DNA of 64,000 nt from Sulfurospirillum tamanense (lineage in GTDB: Bacteria > Campylobacterota > Campylobacteria > Campylobacterales > Campylobacteraceae), in NCBI RefSeq assembly GCF_016937535.1, contig NZ_JAFHKK010000003.1, forward strand, positions 62,001 to 126,000, given 5' to 3'. Position numbers and translations under genes: made by a program. Below, one piece after another: positions 28,823 through 37,083 of the stretch; position 1 is the stretch's first letter; the number at the start of each line of letters is the position of its first letter. Under the pieces are notes generated by a model. The model saw only the letters and a list, made by a program, of their open reading frames with translations. It did no database searches and was not told the origin of the DNA.

Positions 28823-30909
28823 TAACGTTCTGCCTCCACAGTATGTTCGTATTGAACTGCGCCAATAGGGTAAAAATTAAACATAATATAAAATCCTCTA
28901 CGATTAACCGAATCCGAACCTGCACTTGTTAGCTTTGGGGTAACGCTTTCTCTATAAATAAAAGTGTAATCCCAGCATTTTTTGGAAACTTTAAGACCCA
29001 ATCGCCAAGAGCTCAAGTAGCTCTCCTCAACATCATAATTAACTGAACCAAAAGCATTATAGTATTTTCCTAGTGTTGTTTCAAAGGAGGCAGTCAGATA
29101 GCTTTTTCTTGCATCTGTTTTTTCATCCAAAAATGTATGCGAAAAAGAAAACTTATGAGGCGAAGCATTCCAACCCACAGAAGACTGAACCCGAGAAAAT
29201 TTTTGAAACTCATGGGAATATTTAAAGTCATTACGCAACGTCCATGCTTCCGAAAGATAGACGGCAATACTATTCTCCAAGTCACCATATTTGTAAAGTG
29301 ACTTTTCGAGATAATAGGGTTGCCGCACGGAGTGACGCAAACGTTTTTTGCCCATATCATCATAAAAATACTGAACCAACTTGGCTGCAACACTTTCAAC
29401 TTCATGTCCCGTGGAAATAAAATTATTAATCTCAACACCGCTATCTTGTTCAATGATACGTTCAGAAATTTCCCCATGATCAAAACTAGGAACCGTATAA
29501 TCGAGGCGTACATTCATAGTATGATAAAACGTTTCATACGCTTTTGCTAAATCAATATAGGCAGAAAACTGATGGTAATTTCGATAAAACGTCTCCGAAT
29601 TTTTCCCTCTTTTGTTGTCGTATTGCACATAGGTAGCGTAAAAGTTTTCGGATACACTCAAACGCAAGAAATCATCAAACAGCGCCGTATAAAAGGTCAA
29701 AGGGGCGTTAATTTCATACTGACGCGCGCTAATGCCTTTGTCGCGTGTGTAATTATGAAATTGAGAATCTACAGAATAGACTAAATTTGGAATAAAAAAA
29801 TAGTTTGAAAAACGATGATAGTGCAATGTTGGAAGTTCTTGAAGGGTTGTGTCGTTGTTAATTTTTTTTGTATCAATATAATATTTCGCATACAAACCAA
29901 GGTAATCATCTTCTTGACTCAAATAATAATTTAATCGTGAAGTTATTAGTTGATTAGATGCATCGCTCTCTGAGGTTTTAAGGTTAAGGTAATCAATATC
30001 GTTTAAGTATGTAAAGTCTAGCCAGAGCCCATCTCTTGCTTCTTTCTTTAACAAGTGGCTTATAAGACGTGATCGTTGATATTGAGCTTCAAGACCATAG
30101 TGCTCTTTGTTTTTAAGGTTTTCTTCTTCTGCATACGCACTTTTTTCCTTAAATCCACCTAGGGCAACATGCCCTTTAGAATAAGGTGAATCCACAAAAC
30201 GCAACGTCGAATACAAGCCCTCCCCTCGATTGGTTCTAATTTGCGGGTTTAACTCCAAGTCCCAATTATCATGAGGTGCAATGTAAATAGGCTGCTCGTA
30301 AAACAACCCCTCTTTTTTTCCATAGCTTATCATAGGGATTAAAAGACCAGTTCGTCGTGTCTTGTCTGTAGAAAAAGCGAAATATGGGAGGTAAAAAACG
30401 GGGACATCTTGAATATAAAAAAGTGTGTTGTAAAGGTGCAAAAAGCTAGTTTCACGATTAAGCTTTCCTTCCGAAAAACCTATTTTCCAGTCTGGATTTT
30501 GCACGTTACAACTAGAAACTACTGAATTATCTGTCACAAAATAAGCAGGACCACTGATAGCAGATTCACACTGCATCCACACATCACTACGCTGATCATA
30601 ATAAAAAAAAGGTTGGTAATCACCTTCGTCGGTTTTGAGGTTTATTTTCGCGTAGTTGCTTTGGCTTGACTCGTACACGCCTCGCAAAACACTTACATTA
30701 TCAAAAAGCTCCAATTCTCCTGTTTCTTCGTTATAGACAGCGCGATCAGCACTAAGCAAATAGCGCTCACTGTAAACCAACACCTCCCCAGACGCTTCGA
30801 CCCATTCTCCGTTCTTGGTTACTGTATTGGCAAGCAATTCAACATTTTCAACCTTGGCAAATACAACACAAAAAGAGAGTGTGCACAGCAACACAATTCT
30901 TTTAAGCAT
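28822..30909 (-). CDS. lptD: LPS assembly outer membrane protein LptD
   Basis: LptD is the outer-membrane beta-barrel that inserts lipopolysaccharide. The protein of about 695 residues has a signal peptide (about 1-18) and a periplasmic OstA/jellyroll domain (ELLANTVTKNGEWVEASGEVLVYS, about 20-130). A long barrel follows with the family stretch LYNTLFYIQDVPVFYLPYF and PDNWDLE-like turns (APHDNWDLELNPQ). It ends in a strand with GRFYIMFNFYPIG character. I choose the ATG at 30909 because it starts a clean signal peptide; an upstream start would add 14 polar residues. It overlaps the RDD gene by 8 bases. Confidence 0.9.
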   Translation of the reverse strand: MLKRIVLLCTLSFCVVFAKVENVELLANTVTKNGEWVEASGEVLVYSERYLLSADRAVYNEETGELELFDNVSVLRGVYESSQSNYAKINLKTDEGDYQPFFYYDQRSDVWMQCESAISGPAYFVTDNSVVSSCNVQNPDWKIGFSEGKLNRETSFLHLYNTLFYIQDVPVFYLPYFAFSTDKTRRTGLLIPMISYGKKEGLFYEQPIYIAPHDNWDLELNPQIRTNRGEGLYSTLRFVDSPYSKGHVALGGFKEKSAYAEEENLKNKEHYGLEAQYQRSRLISHLLKKEARDGLWLDFTYLNDIDYLNLKTSESDASNQLITSRLNYYLSQEDDYLGLYAKYYIDTKKINNDTTLQELPTLHYHRFSNYFFIPNLVYSVDSQFHNYTRDKGISARQYEINAPLTFYTALFDDFLRLSVSENFYATYVQYDNKRGKNSETFYRNYHQFSAYIDLAKAYETFYHTMNVRLDYTVPSFDHGEISERIIEQDSGVEINNFISTGHEVESVAAKLVQYFYDDMGKKRLRHSVRQPYYLEKSLYKYGDLENSIAVYLSEAWTLRNDFKYSHEFQKFSRVQSSVGWNASPHKFSFSHTFLDEKTDARKSYLTASFETTLGKYYNAFGSVNYDVEESYLSSWRLGLKVSKKCWDYTFIYRESVTPKLTSAGSDSVNRRGFYIMFNFYPIGAVQYEHTVEAER

Positions 30910-31354
30910 TGATAACAAGGGTTCCCGCCACTTTATCATGCCATGATTCACGCTTGGGGTTAAGTGCTGCCCAAATAAATCCTAAGTAAAAAATCGTCTC
31001 ACTGAGCACGCGCACCACAGCCCGTAAAAGTGATTTTCCCAAAGAAGGATTATCGATGTCGTAAACATAAATCACTTTAATTTTTGCAATCATTTTACCT
31101 GGCGTTGCACCATACATCCACACAAAAAAACTTTGGTAAATGACTTTAAGCAAGATCACATACATCACCATGGTGTTCATAATAAGAATGGTCTGCTCCA
31201 CATCCGCCGCATTGGAAAACTGGCTCCAATACACAGAAATAAACAGTAAAGAGACGAGCAATTCATCAATGACAAACGCAAGAGTGCGCATAGGCAAAGA
31301 AGCTAGCGTGACATTCTCTTGCTCAAACCGCTCAACAAGTTCTTCTTCACTCAT
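30902..31354 (-). CDS. RDD family membrane protein
   Basis: A 150-residue inner-membrane protein of the RDD family, named after conserved Arg-Asp-Asp residues. The first is in LPMRTLAFVIDELL (about 20-33). Three hydrophobic segments are visible (about 28-48, 60-85, 112-130). The GATPGKMIAKIKV motif precedes the last helix and WHDKVAGT lies at the end. Its function is unknown; some RDD proteins are linked to ion transport. The gene starts within the end of purD (4-base overlap) and runs into lptD, so it joins nucleotide and envelope genes in one transcript. Confidence 0.85.
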   Translation of the reverse strand: MSEEELVERFEQENVTLASLPMRTLAFVIDELLVSLLFISVYWSQFSNAADVEQTILIMNTMVMYVILLKVIYQSFFVWMYGATPGKMIAKIKVIYVYDIDNPSLGKSLLRAVVRVLSETIFYLGFIWAALNPKRESWHDKVAGTLVINA

Positions 31355-32613
31355 TGTGCCAACGCCTGATACGCGATGTCTTTGCGGTATTGCATTCCTT
31401 CAAAATGAATGTGCTTACACAGAGTATACGCGCGCTTTTGCGCCTGGGCAACATCCTGGCCTACACCAATGCACAACAACACCCTTCCCCCCTTTACATG
31501 TAAACCTTTTTCAAAGGAGCCACCCACACCCGCATACGCCACATGTGCCCCCTCAATCTCCACCTCATCAATAGTGATGGGAACTTCAGGAGAACTCTTA
31601 TAGGGGTAATGTTCACTCGCCACCACAACTCCCACGGCCACACGGTCATGAAACGCTACATGTAAGGTTTTTAAATCCTTAGTTGCCGCCTTATAAAAAA
31701 GCTCTGTGGCCGATGTTTTTAAAAGCGGCATCAACACTTCACACTCAGGGTCACCAAAACGCACGTTGTATTCAAGGACAAAGATTTCACCCTTTACAAT
31801 CATAAGCCCAATAAAAAGCACTCCGCAAAAGGGCGCATCGATCGCTTTCATCCCTTCAAGGGTTGGCTCAACAACGCGTTTTTTTACTGCATCATAAATC
31901 TCATCATTTACCAAAGGTGTTGGCGCGTATGCTCCCATTCCACCCGTATTTGGTCCTTTGTCACCATCTTTGAGACGTTTGTGGTCTTGGGCTGCTGGCA
32001 GTAAAATATACTCGTCTCCATCACAAATAGCAAATAAGGAAAGTTCAAATCCATCTAAAAATTCTTCCACAACAACGCGTGCGCCTGCAGCGCCAAAGCT
32101 TTCACCGCTTAACATGTCGCGTACTGCCACTTTGGCTTCGTCTTTACTTTGCGCGATGATGACGCCTTTTCCAGCACATAAGCCGTCTGCCTTTACAACA
32201 ACAGGCACGCTGAGTGTCTCAATAAAAGCGCATGCTTTATCATAAGAGTCTGTTTGCAAAAAGGCGGCGGTGGGAATGTTGTTGGTGGCCAAAAATTCTT
32301 TCATAAAAATTTTAGAGCCCTCAAGTCTTGCGGCTGCTTTAGAGGGGCCAAAAATAGTTAAGCCATGTGCATGAAATACATCCACAACCCCTTCTGTTAG
32401 TGGCGCTTCTGGACCAACAATCGTTAAGCCAATAGCACGCTCTTTGGCAAACAGCGCCAACGTTTCAAAATCAGTAATATCAATATTCTCACCAAGGCTA
32501 CTCGTAGCCCCATTACCTGGAGCAAAAAAGAGAGTGTTTTGTGGAGTGTCTTTCAATAAAGCAAGTCCAATGGCATATTCGCGTCCGCCATTTCCGATAA
32601 TCAAAATATTCAT
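31351..32613 (-). CDS. purD: Phosphoribosylamine--glycine ligase
   Basis: PurD makes glycinamide ribonucleotide in purine synthesis. The 420-residue ATP-grasp protein begins MNILIIGNGGREYAIGLAL, the family N-terminus. It contains VKADGLCAGKGVIIA (ATP-binding), DHKRLKDGDKGPNTGGMGAYAP and EYNVRFGDPE. The ATG at 32613 is set by the GGAG ribosome site and homology; the reading frame continues upstream into the 6S RNA gene but that is not coding. The 6S RNA terminator ends 13 bases before the ATG, so purD depends on read-through or processing. Two repeat copies lie in the gene (31495, 31657), both read as LHV. Confidence 0.96.
   Translation of the reverse strand: MNILIIGNGGREYAIGLALLKDTPQNTLFFAPGNGATSSLGENIDITDFETLALFAKERAIGLTIVGPEAPLTEGVVDVFHAHGLTIFGPSKAAARLEGSKIFMKEFLATNNIPTAAFLQTDSYDKACAFIETLSVPVVVKADGLCAGKGVIIAQSKDEAKVAVRDMLSGESFGAAGARVVVEEFLDGFELSLFAICDGDEYILLPAAQDHKRLKDGDKGPNTGGMGAYAPTPLVNDEIYDAVKKRVVEPTLEGMKAIDAPFCGVLFIGLMIVKGEIFVLEYNVRFGDPECEVLMPLLKTSATELFYKAATKDLKTLHVAFHDRVAVGVVVASEHYPYKSSPEVPITIDEVEIEGAHVAYAGVGGSFEKGLHVKGGRVLLCIGVGQDVAQAQKRAYTLCKHIHFEGMQYRKDIAYQALAQ
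31493..31504. repeat. Iterated palindrome, perfect 12-mer in purD
   Basis: TTTACATGTAAA read as LHVK in KGLHVKGGR of PurD. A second core copy lies 162 bases away at 31657-31664, the closest pair in the window. Confidence 0.9.
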
Positions 32614-32625
32614 ACGCCTTACTCC

Positions 32626-32662
32626 AAAAAAAAATAGCACCCTTGCCAGTGGCAATGTGCTA
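32626..32662 (-). terminator. 6S RNA terminator in front of purD
   Basis: TAGCAC pairs with GTGCTA, enclosing a second stem TTGCC/GGCAA, and is followed on the minus strand by nine T. The purD ribosome site starts immediately after. Confidence 0.9.
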
Positions 32663-32870
32663 AAAAGTGAACCCAAGCGGCCGTTCCGTCAATGTCATTG
32701 GCCCTATTTAAGCCAACATGGCAAAAATGACACACTCTTTAGGCTGCAATTTCTCACCCTTTGAAAGGCTCAAACAAAACCACAGTCACACCAAGTATGC
32801 ACGCTTTCCGCCCCTACTAAAGTGTTGGACCCTCATCTGTACGGGTATCGCACCGCCCAGGCTCACTAGT
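32661..32870 (-). ncRNA. ssrS: 6S RNA (purD RNA motif of epsilonproteobacteria)
   Basis: A region of about 210 bases without a coding frame, with its own TATAAT and a strong terminator. Its ends form a long closing stem: GTGAGCCTGGGCGG (32866-32853 on the minus strand) pairs over all 14 positions, with some G-U, with CCGCTTGGGTTCAC (32680-32667). This is the rod shape of 6S RNA, which binds RNA polymerase as a promoter mimic. From the literature as I remember it, a conserved structure upstream of purD in this class was first listed as the purD motif and later shown to be 6S RNA. Boundaries are estimates. Confidence 0.8.
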
Positions 32871-32875
32871 AGTAT

Positions 32876-32881
32876 ATTATA
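32876..32881 (-). promoter_or_regulatory. 6S RNA promoter -10 box
   Basis: TATAAT on the minus strand within the last codons of hemD, 6-8 bases upstream of the predicted RNA start near 32869. Confidence 0.7.
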
Positions 32882-33530
32882 AGGGATTTTTGCTTAAGTC
32901 CACGTATAACTCTTGCGCCAAAGAAACACAGGCTTCCACGGTTTGAGAGGGAGCGATGTGTGAAAAAATGGTTTCAGGAAAGGCGTTGGCTGTTTTAATG
33001 CCAATACTTACCGCCTGCCACGAAGGCTTCCACTCAAAACAGTTCAAAAAACAACACACACTTGAGGGAGAGGTGAAAATAAAAACACTTAGTTCCGCGG
33101 GAAGCTCAAGGGATTGACACGGAACACACACTGTCTCGTAAGCCACCATTTCCCACACGTAAACCCCAGCGCTTTTCAAGACGCCAGCAACATCTGAAAC
33201 AACCTCTTTTGCCCGAGGAAATAGAATATTTTTTGCCCTAAGATGCGGCGCTATCTCTTTAGCGAAAGCATCCCCATAGGCTTCTTTGGCTACATGTATA
33301 ACACGAGCACCCGTTGCCTTGGCGGCACGTTTTGTTCCTTCTCCAATAACATACACTGGCAAATGGTGCCAAGAAATCTTGGAAGCTTCAAGGGCCGCAA
33401 TTGCGTTTTTGGAGGTAAAAATAACCGCATCGAAGGAGTCGCACGAAAAAGAAAGGGGAAGAAAACGCACCCGAATCACCCCGAGGTGCTTAACCCCAGG
33501 ATGAGACGTTGTGCCAAGCAGGTAAATCAA
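32877..33530 (-). CDS. hemD: Uroporphyrinogen-III synthase
   Basis: HemD closes and inverts the tetrapyrrole ring. The protein of about 217 residues has the loose two-domain Rossmann-like pattern of this poorly conserved family: FDAVIFTSKNAIAAL in the first half, LPVYVIGEGTKRAA, then FIFTSPSSVCCFL and VSIGIKTANAF in the second. I place the start at TTG 33530 (MIYLLGTTSHPG), five bases after GGGAG. A GTG at 33542 inside guaA is the alternative. It follows guaA with the ribosome site in the guaA 3' end. Its last codons carry the 6S RNA promoter. Confidence 0.82.
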   Translation of the reverse strand: MIYLLGTTSHPGVKHLGVIRVRFLPLSFSCDSFDAVIFTSKNAIAALEASKISWHHLPVYVIGEGTKRAAKATGARVIHVAKEAYGDAFAKEIAPHLRAKNILFPRAKEVVSDVAGVLKSAGVYVWEMVAYETVCVPCQSLELPAELSVFIFTSPSSVCCFLNCFEWKPSWQAVSIGIKTANAFPETIFSHIAPSQTVEACVSLAQELYVDLSKNPL

Positions 33531-33532
33531 GC

Positions 33533-35071
33533 CTACTCCCACTCAATAGTAGCAGGGGGCTTACTTGAGATATCGTACACCACACGATTAATACCATCTA
33601 CTTCATTAATAATGCGACGGCTAATGTTTTCTAAAATATCGTGGGGGATATGTGCAAAGGTGGCTGTCATGCCATCAGTTGCTTCAACGATGCGTACGCA
33701 CACGGTGTTGTCGTACGTTCGGTTGTCCCCCATGACGCCAACGCTCTTGACGTTTAGAAGCACGGTAAAGGCTTGCCATGTTTTTTCATAATACCCTGTT
33801 GCGCGAAGCTCTTCTAGCATAACCACGTCTGCTTTACGCAAAATCTCCAAGTCTTCGCGGTTTACTTCACCCATGATACGAATCCCTAGACCTGGACCAG
33901 GGAAAGGATGGCGGTTTATCATCTCTTTAGGGAGCCCAAGCTCCAAGCCCAAAATACGCACTTCGTCTTTAAATATTTCGCGCAATGGTTCGATCAAGTC
34001 AAATTTCATCCACTCAGGCAAACCTCCCACATTGTGGTGTGATTTAATTGTCTTAGAGGGTCCCTTGACTGAAACGGACTCAATCACATCGGTGTACAAA
34101 GTGCCTTGAGCTAAAAATTCGATACCGTTATGTTTCTTGGCTTCTTTTTCGAAAACTTCAATAAAAGTCTCACCAATAATCTTGCGTTTTTGCTCGGGCT
34201 CAGTAATTCCCTTTAGACGCTCTAAAAAAATATCCGAAGCGTCCACTGTAATCAGCTCTACCCCTAAACGCACCTTAAAAGCAGCCTCGACTTGGGCGCG
34301 CTCATTGGCGCGCAGTAGTCCGTTGTCTACAAACACCGGCACCAACTGGTCTCCAATCGCTTCGGCGAGTAGTGCTGCTACCACAGAACTATCAACACCG
34401 CCACTCACACCACACAACACTTTTTTGGAGCCCACTTTGGCACGAATCTCTTCAATTTTTTCTTTTGCAAAAGAGCCCATATTCCAAGTACTTTCGCACC
34501 CGCAAATGTATTTGGCAAAGTTTTTAAGCAGTCTACTGCCTTGTTCAGTGTGGTACACTTCAGGGTGAAATTGAAAGGCGTAGAATTGTTTTTCTTCATG
34601 TGCAATGGCTGCATAAGGAGAGTTGGCACTGGTGGCGATTTTTTCAAACCCTTCAGGCAAATGCTCCACTTTGTCCCCGTGACTCATCCAAACAATCTGC
34701 CCACAACCTGTCTCTGCAAAAAGAATATGATTGCCCTCAAGCGTTAGCTCTGCTTTGCCGTATTCATGGTGACTAGCAGCCACAACACTCCCGCCAAAAT
34801 GCTGTGTCATCAGTTGCATGCCGTAACAAATTCCTAGCATAGGAATGCCAAGATCAAAAACACCTGAATCTGGGTAGTAAGCATCTTTAGCATACACCGA
34901 AGCAGGGCCACCGCTTAAAATTAATCCCTTGGGAGCACGCGCCTTAATGGCTTCTAGCGGTTCGCTGTAAGGTACAATCTCGCAATAAACGCCGTTTTCT
35001 CGCATCTTACGCGCAATGAGTTGCGTGTACTGTGAGCCAAAGTCTAAAACGAGGATAGGTACGTCTTTCAT
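33533..35071 (-). CDS. guaA: GMP synthase (glutamine-hydrolysing)
   Basis: GuaA aminates XMP to GMP. The 512-residue protein has a class I glutamine amidotransferase domain (about 1-190) with the catalytic Cys in GICYGMQLM and the His/Glu in FQFHPEVYH. An ATP-pyrophosphatase domain with the loop [15 protein letters not shown] (about 220) and a C-terminal dimerisation domain ending PPATIEWE follow. Its ATG directly follows the nadB stop (TAAATG). The guaA and purD genes flank hemD and 6S RNA, giving two purine genes in one series. Confidence 0.97.
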   Translation of the reverse strand: MKDVPILVLDFGSQYTQLIARKMRENGVYCEIVPYSEPLEAIKARAPKGLILSGGPASVYAKDAYYPDSGVFDLGIPMLGICYGMQLMTQHFGGSVVAASHHEYGKAELTLEGNHILFAETGCGQIVWMSHGDKVEHLPEGFEKIATSANSPYAAIAHEEKQFYAFQFHPEVYHTEQGSRLLKNFAKYICGCESTWNMGSFAKEKIEEIRAKVGSKKVLCGVSGGVDSSVVAALLAEAIGDQLVPVFVDNGLLRANERAQVEAAFKVRLGVELITVDASDIFLERLKGITEPEQKRKIIGETFIEVFEKEAKKHNGIEFLAQGTLYTDVIESVSVKGPSKTIKSHHNVGGLPEWMKFDLIEPLREIFKDEVRILGLELGLPKEMINRHPFPGPGLGIRIMGEVNREDLEILRKADVVMLEELRATGYYEKTWQAFTVLLNVKSVGVMGDNRTYDNTVCVRIVEATDGMTATFAHIPHDILENISRRIINEVDGINRVVYDISSKPPATIEWE

Positions 35072-36526
35072 TTATTTCCTTATTGGTGTGTTAACCAGAC
35101 GATGTGCGCCAAGACTCTCGCGTCGATGCAAGGCGTGGCGTAAAATCTCCTGCGAAGCTAAGAGCCTCAGCCTCAGCAGTTTTCCAGTGCGACATTTTAG
35201 CATGTCTTGGACGCGATTCAAAGCCTCTTCCATTCCACCCACATTGCGGACAATGCCTGCATTTTCCCACATCAATAGACGCAATGCATTTTTCTTTTCT
35301 TTGTCGCCCTCACACTGCAATACTTCTTCTTTACATGTAAAGGTTTTAGCTATCAAGGTGGGCGCACTATAGGCAATAGCATTTGCCACGCGCGCCGAAA
35401 ACACCAACCCTTCCAAGAGCGAATTGCTTGCCAGACGGTTAGCCCCATGGACTCCTGTACACGCCACCTCGCCTACCGCATAAAGGTTTTTAGCGCCCAA
35501 AACGCGTCCATCCAAATCCGTAGCAATACCTCCCATCGCGTAGTGAAACGCAGGGGAAATAGGAATGTGCGTACAGGGAACATCAACACCTTCATTTTGC
35601 ATCGCAAAATAAATACTAGGAAAGCGTTTTGCAAAAGCTGGTTTATCTAAAAAAGAGACGTCTAAAAAAACTTCTTTTTTAGTGGTTTGCTGGTAATCAA
35701 AAATCGACTGGCTCACCACATCCCTTGGAGCCAATTCACCCGCGGAGTCATACTCAAACAAAAACTGATGACCCGCGCTATCTACAACCTTTGCACCCTC
35801 GCCCCTTAGGGCTTCACTAAGGAGCTGTTTGCGCACTCCTTTGCCTTTGACGTATACCGTCGGATGAAATTGCATCATCTCCATGTCTTTGAGTGCCAAT
35901 CCATGCTCCAAAACAATGCCTTGCAAATCTGCACTGATGGTGCGAGCATTGGTGTGAAATTCGTACAATGATCCCACGCCACCACTTGCTATCACAACAT
36001 GATTAGCGTACGCACACGAAAGGCCCTCTTGGGTACGCATACGCACCCCGAAGCATCGGCCCTCATTTATCAAAAGATCCACCACTTGCGTGTTATAAAG
36101 CAACGTAGTTTGCAAATGACGCATAAGATGCAAATGTATTTCTCGTCCTGTTGCATCCCCACCTGCGTGAATAACACGTTTATCACTGTGCGCGGCTTCT
36201 TGGGTGTAGAGCAATGCGCCTTGTTCGTTCACGTCAAATGCAAAGCCTTGAGCCATGAGGGCTTGGACTTTTTCTGGCCCCTCATGACACAAAATATTCA
36301 CAGCTTCGGGATTACTACAATGAACTCCAGCCTCCAAGGTATCGGCAATGTGACGCGCGATATCCTCTTTGCTGTTTGCCACCGCAACACCACCCTGAGC
36401 ATAAAAAGTATTGCATTCCCAAGGATAATCCTTACTCAAAACAAGCACCTTCATGGATGAGGGCAAATGGGCTGCGGTACTTAATCCAGCTATGCCCGCG
36501 CCAATGATGATAACATCGTACTGCAT
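35072..36526 (-). CDS. nadB: L-aspartate oxidase
   Basis: NadB oxidises aspartate to iminoaspartate in NAD synthesis, using FAD. The 484-residue protein starts MQYDVIIIGAGIAGLS, the dinucleotide-binding motif, and contains NTFYAQGGVAVA, HAGGDATGREIH, MQFHPTV and the late ANRLASNSLLEGL motif. The ATG at 36526 overlaps the stop of the small lipoprotein gene (TAATG); a longer reading frame upstream is that lipoprotein's region in another frame. A perfect copy of the iterated palindrome at 35329-35342 encodes Phe-Thr-Cys-Lys near residue 396. Confidence 0.95.
   Translation of the reverse strand: MQYDVIIIGAGIAGLSTAAHLPSSMKVLVLSKDYPWECNTFYAQGGVAVANSKEDIARHIADTLEAGVHCSNPEAVNILCHEGPEKVQALMAQGFAFDVNEQGALLYTQEAAHSDKRVIHAGGDATGREIHLHLMRHLQTTLLYNTQVVDLLINEGRCFGVRMRTQEGLSCAYANHVVIASGGVGSLYEFHTNARTISADLQGIVLEHGLALKDMEMMQFHPTVYVKGKGVRKQLLSEALRGEGAKVVDSAGHQFLFEYDSAGELAPRDVVSQSIFDYQQTTKKEVFLDVSFLDKPAFAKRFPSIYFAMQNEGVDVPCTHIPISPAFHYAMGGIATDLDGRVLGAKNLYAVGEVACTGVHGANRLASNSLLEGLVFSARVANAIAYSAPTLIAKTFTCKEEVLQCEGDKEKKNALRLLMWENAGIVRNVGGMEEALNRVQDMLKCRTGKLLRLRLLASQEILRHALHRRESLGAHRLVNTPIRK
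35329..35342. repeat. Iterated palindrome, 14-bp copy in nadB
   Basis: CTTTACATGTAAAG, read on the minus strand as FTCK in a poorly conserved C-terminal part of NadB. Confidence 0.9.
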
Positions 36527-36642
36527 TAACGTGATTGTTCTTGAGGTTGTTCTTGTGGCGGTGCATAAGTAGGTGGCGCTTTGTACCCGCACCCTGCAAG
36601 AAAGAGCACCAAAAGAGATGGTATAATTAGTTTATGAAACAT
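36526..36642 (-). CDS. Tiny lipoprotein, 38 aa, LptM/YifL-like
   Basis: A 38-residue lipoprotein precursor. A hydrophobic leader is followed by the lipobox LAGC (Cys18), then GYKAPPTYAPP and a Gln/Glu/Pro-rich tail ending QSR. After the Cys, the short Gly-Tyr-Lys-x-Pro-Pro segment resembles LptM (YifL), the small lipoprotein that assists LptD maturation. The ATG at 36642 has no strong ribosome site. The stop overlaps the nadB start (TAATG), which supports a real coupled gene. Its first 9 bases overlap the start of the divergent DciA-like gene. The family link is a resemblance only. Confidence 0.65.
   Translation of the reverse strand: MFHKLIIPSLLVLFLAGCGYKAPPTYAPPQEQPQEQSR
36622..36627 (+). 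promoter_or_regulatory. Candidate promoter giving a leaderless DciA-like mRNA
   Basis: TATAAT (36622-36627) lies so close to the ATG at 36634 that the expected start of transcription falls on or next to the A of the ATG. No ribosome site is present between them. Confidence 0.5.
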
Positions 36643-37083
36643 GTACGCGCGATTCTTAGTCATTTGAAAAACGATCCTTCTTTAATGCACCTAAAAAAAA
36701 GTGAAAGCTATCAAAAGCTCCTTGGGTTGTTGCCTAAAAGCATGGCGCAAGGGGTGCGTTTTATGTACAACAAAAACGACACACTTTTCTTTGTTTTGGA
36801 GCATCCTGGGTTAAAAATGGAATTCCATTATAAAACCACTTTGATAAAAGGGCTATTAAAAGAGTTGATTGCCCATGACCCAAGTTGTCGTTGCATTGAA
36901 GCCCAGCACATTCAAACTTTTGTGACCAACAAACCCCCTTTACATGTAAAGCCTTCTGCTCCCACGGGGCCTTTTTACAGCGAAGCCTCCAAGGGAGCAT
37001 TTGTCAACCACGCCGCTTCTGGGGAACTGCATAGTTTATTTGAATCCATCCGCAAAACAATTCAATGCTCGCAACCCAACTAA
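36634..37083 (+). CDS. DUF721/DciA-like protein
   Basis: A 149-residue protein whose middle, LPKSMAQGVRFMYNKNDTLFFVLEHPGLKMEF (about 33-64), follows the DUF721 pattern. Proteins of that family include DciA, the loader of the replicative helicase DnaB in bacteria without DnaC. The C-terminal third is poorly conserved and holds a repeat copy read as LHVK. The ATG at 36634 is the only good start; a start at Met18 is possible. It overlaps uvrC by 19 bases, so the two are coupled. The DciA role is inferred from the domain. Confidence 0.75.
   Translation: MKHVRAILSHLKNDPSLMHLKKSESYQKLLGLLPKSMAQGVRFMYNKNDTLFFVLEHPGLKMEFHYKTTLIKGLLKELIAHDPSCRCIEAQHIQTFVTNKPPLHVKPSAPTGPFYSEASKGAFVNHAASGELHSLFESIRKTIQCSQPN
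36938..36951. repeat. Iterated palindrome, 14-bp copy in the DciA-like gene
   Basis: CTTTACATGTAAAG, read in the plus direction as PLHVK in the variable C-terminal region. Confidence 0.9.

Noticed and set aside
32614-32676. An N-terminal extension of PurD by 21 residues
   Set aside because: It would read through the 6S RNA terminator and T-run. The conserved PurD N-terminus (MNILIIGNGG) and a GGAG ribosome site place the start at 32613.
32661-32870. tmRNA, SRP RNA, RNase P RNA or a purine riboswitch at this place
   Set aside because: No tRNA-like end or CCA, no GGAAG tetraloop of SRP RNA, no RNase P core sequences. The closing stem, own promoter and position before purD fit 6S RNA better.
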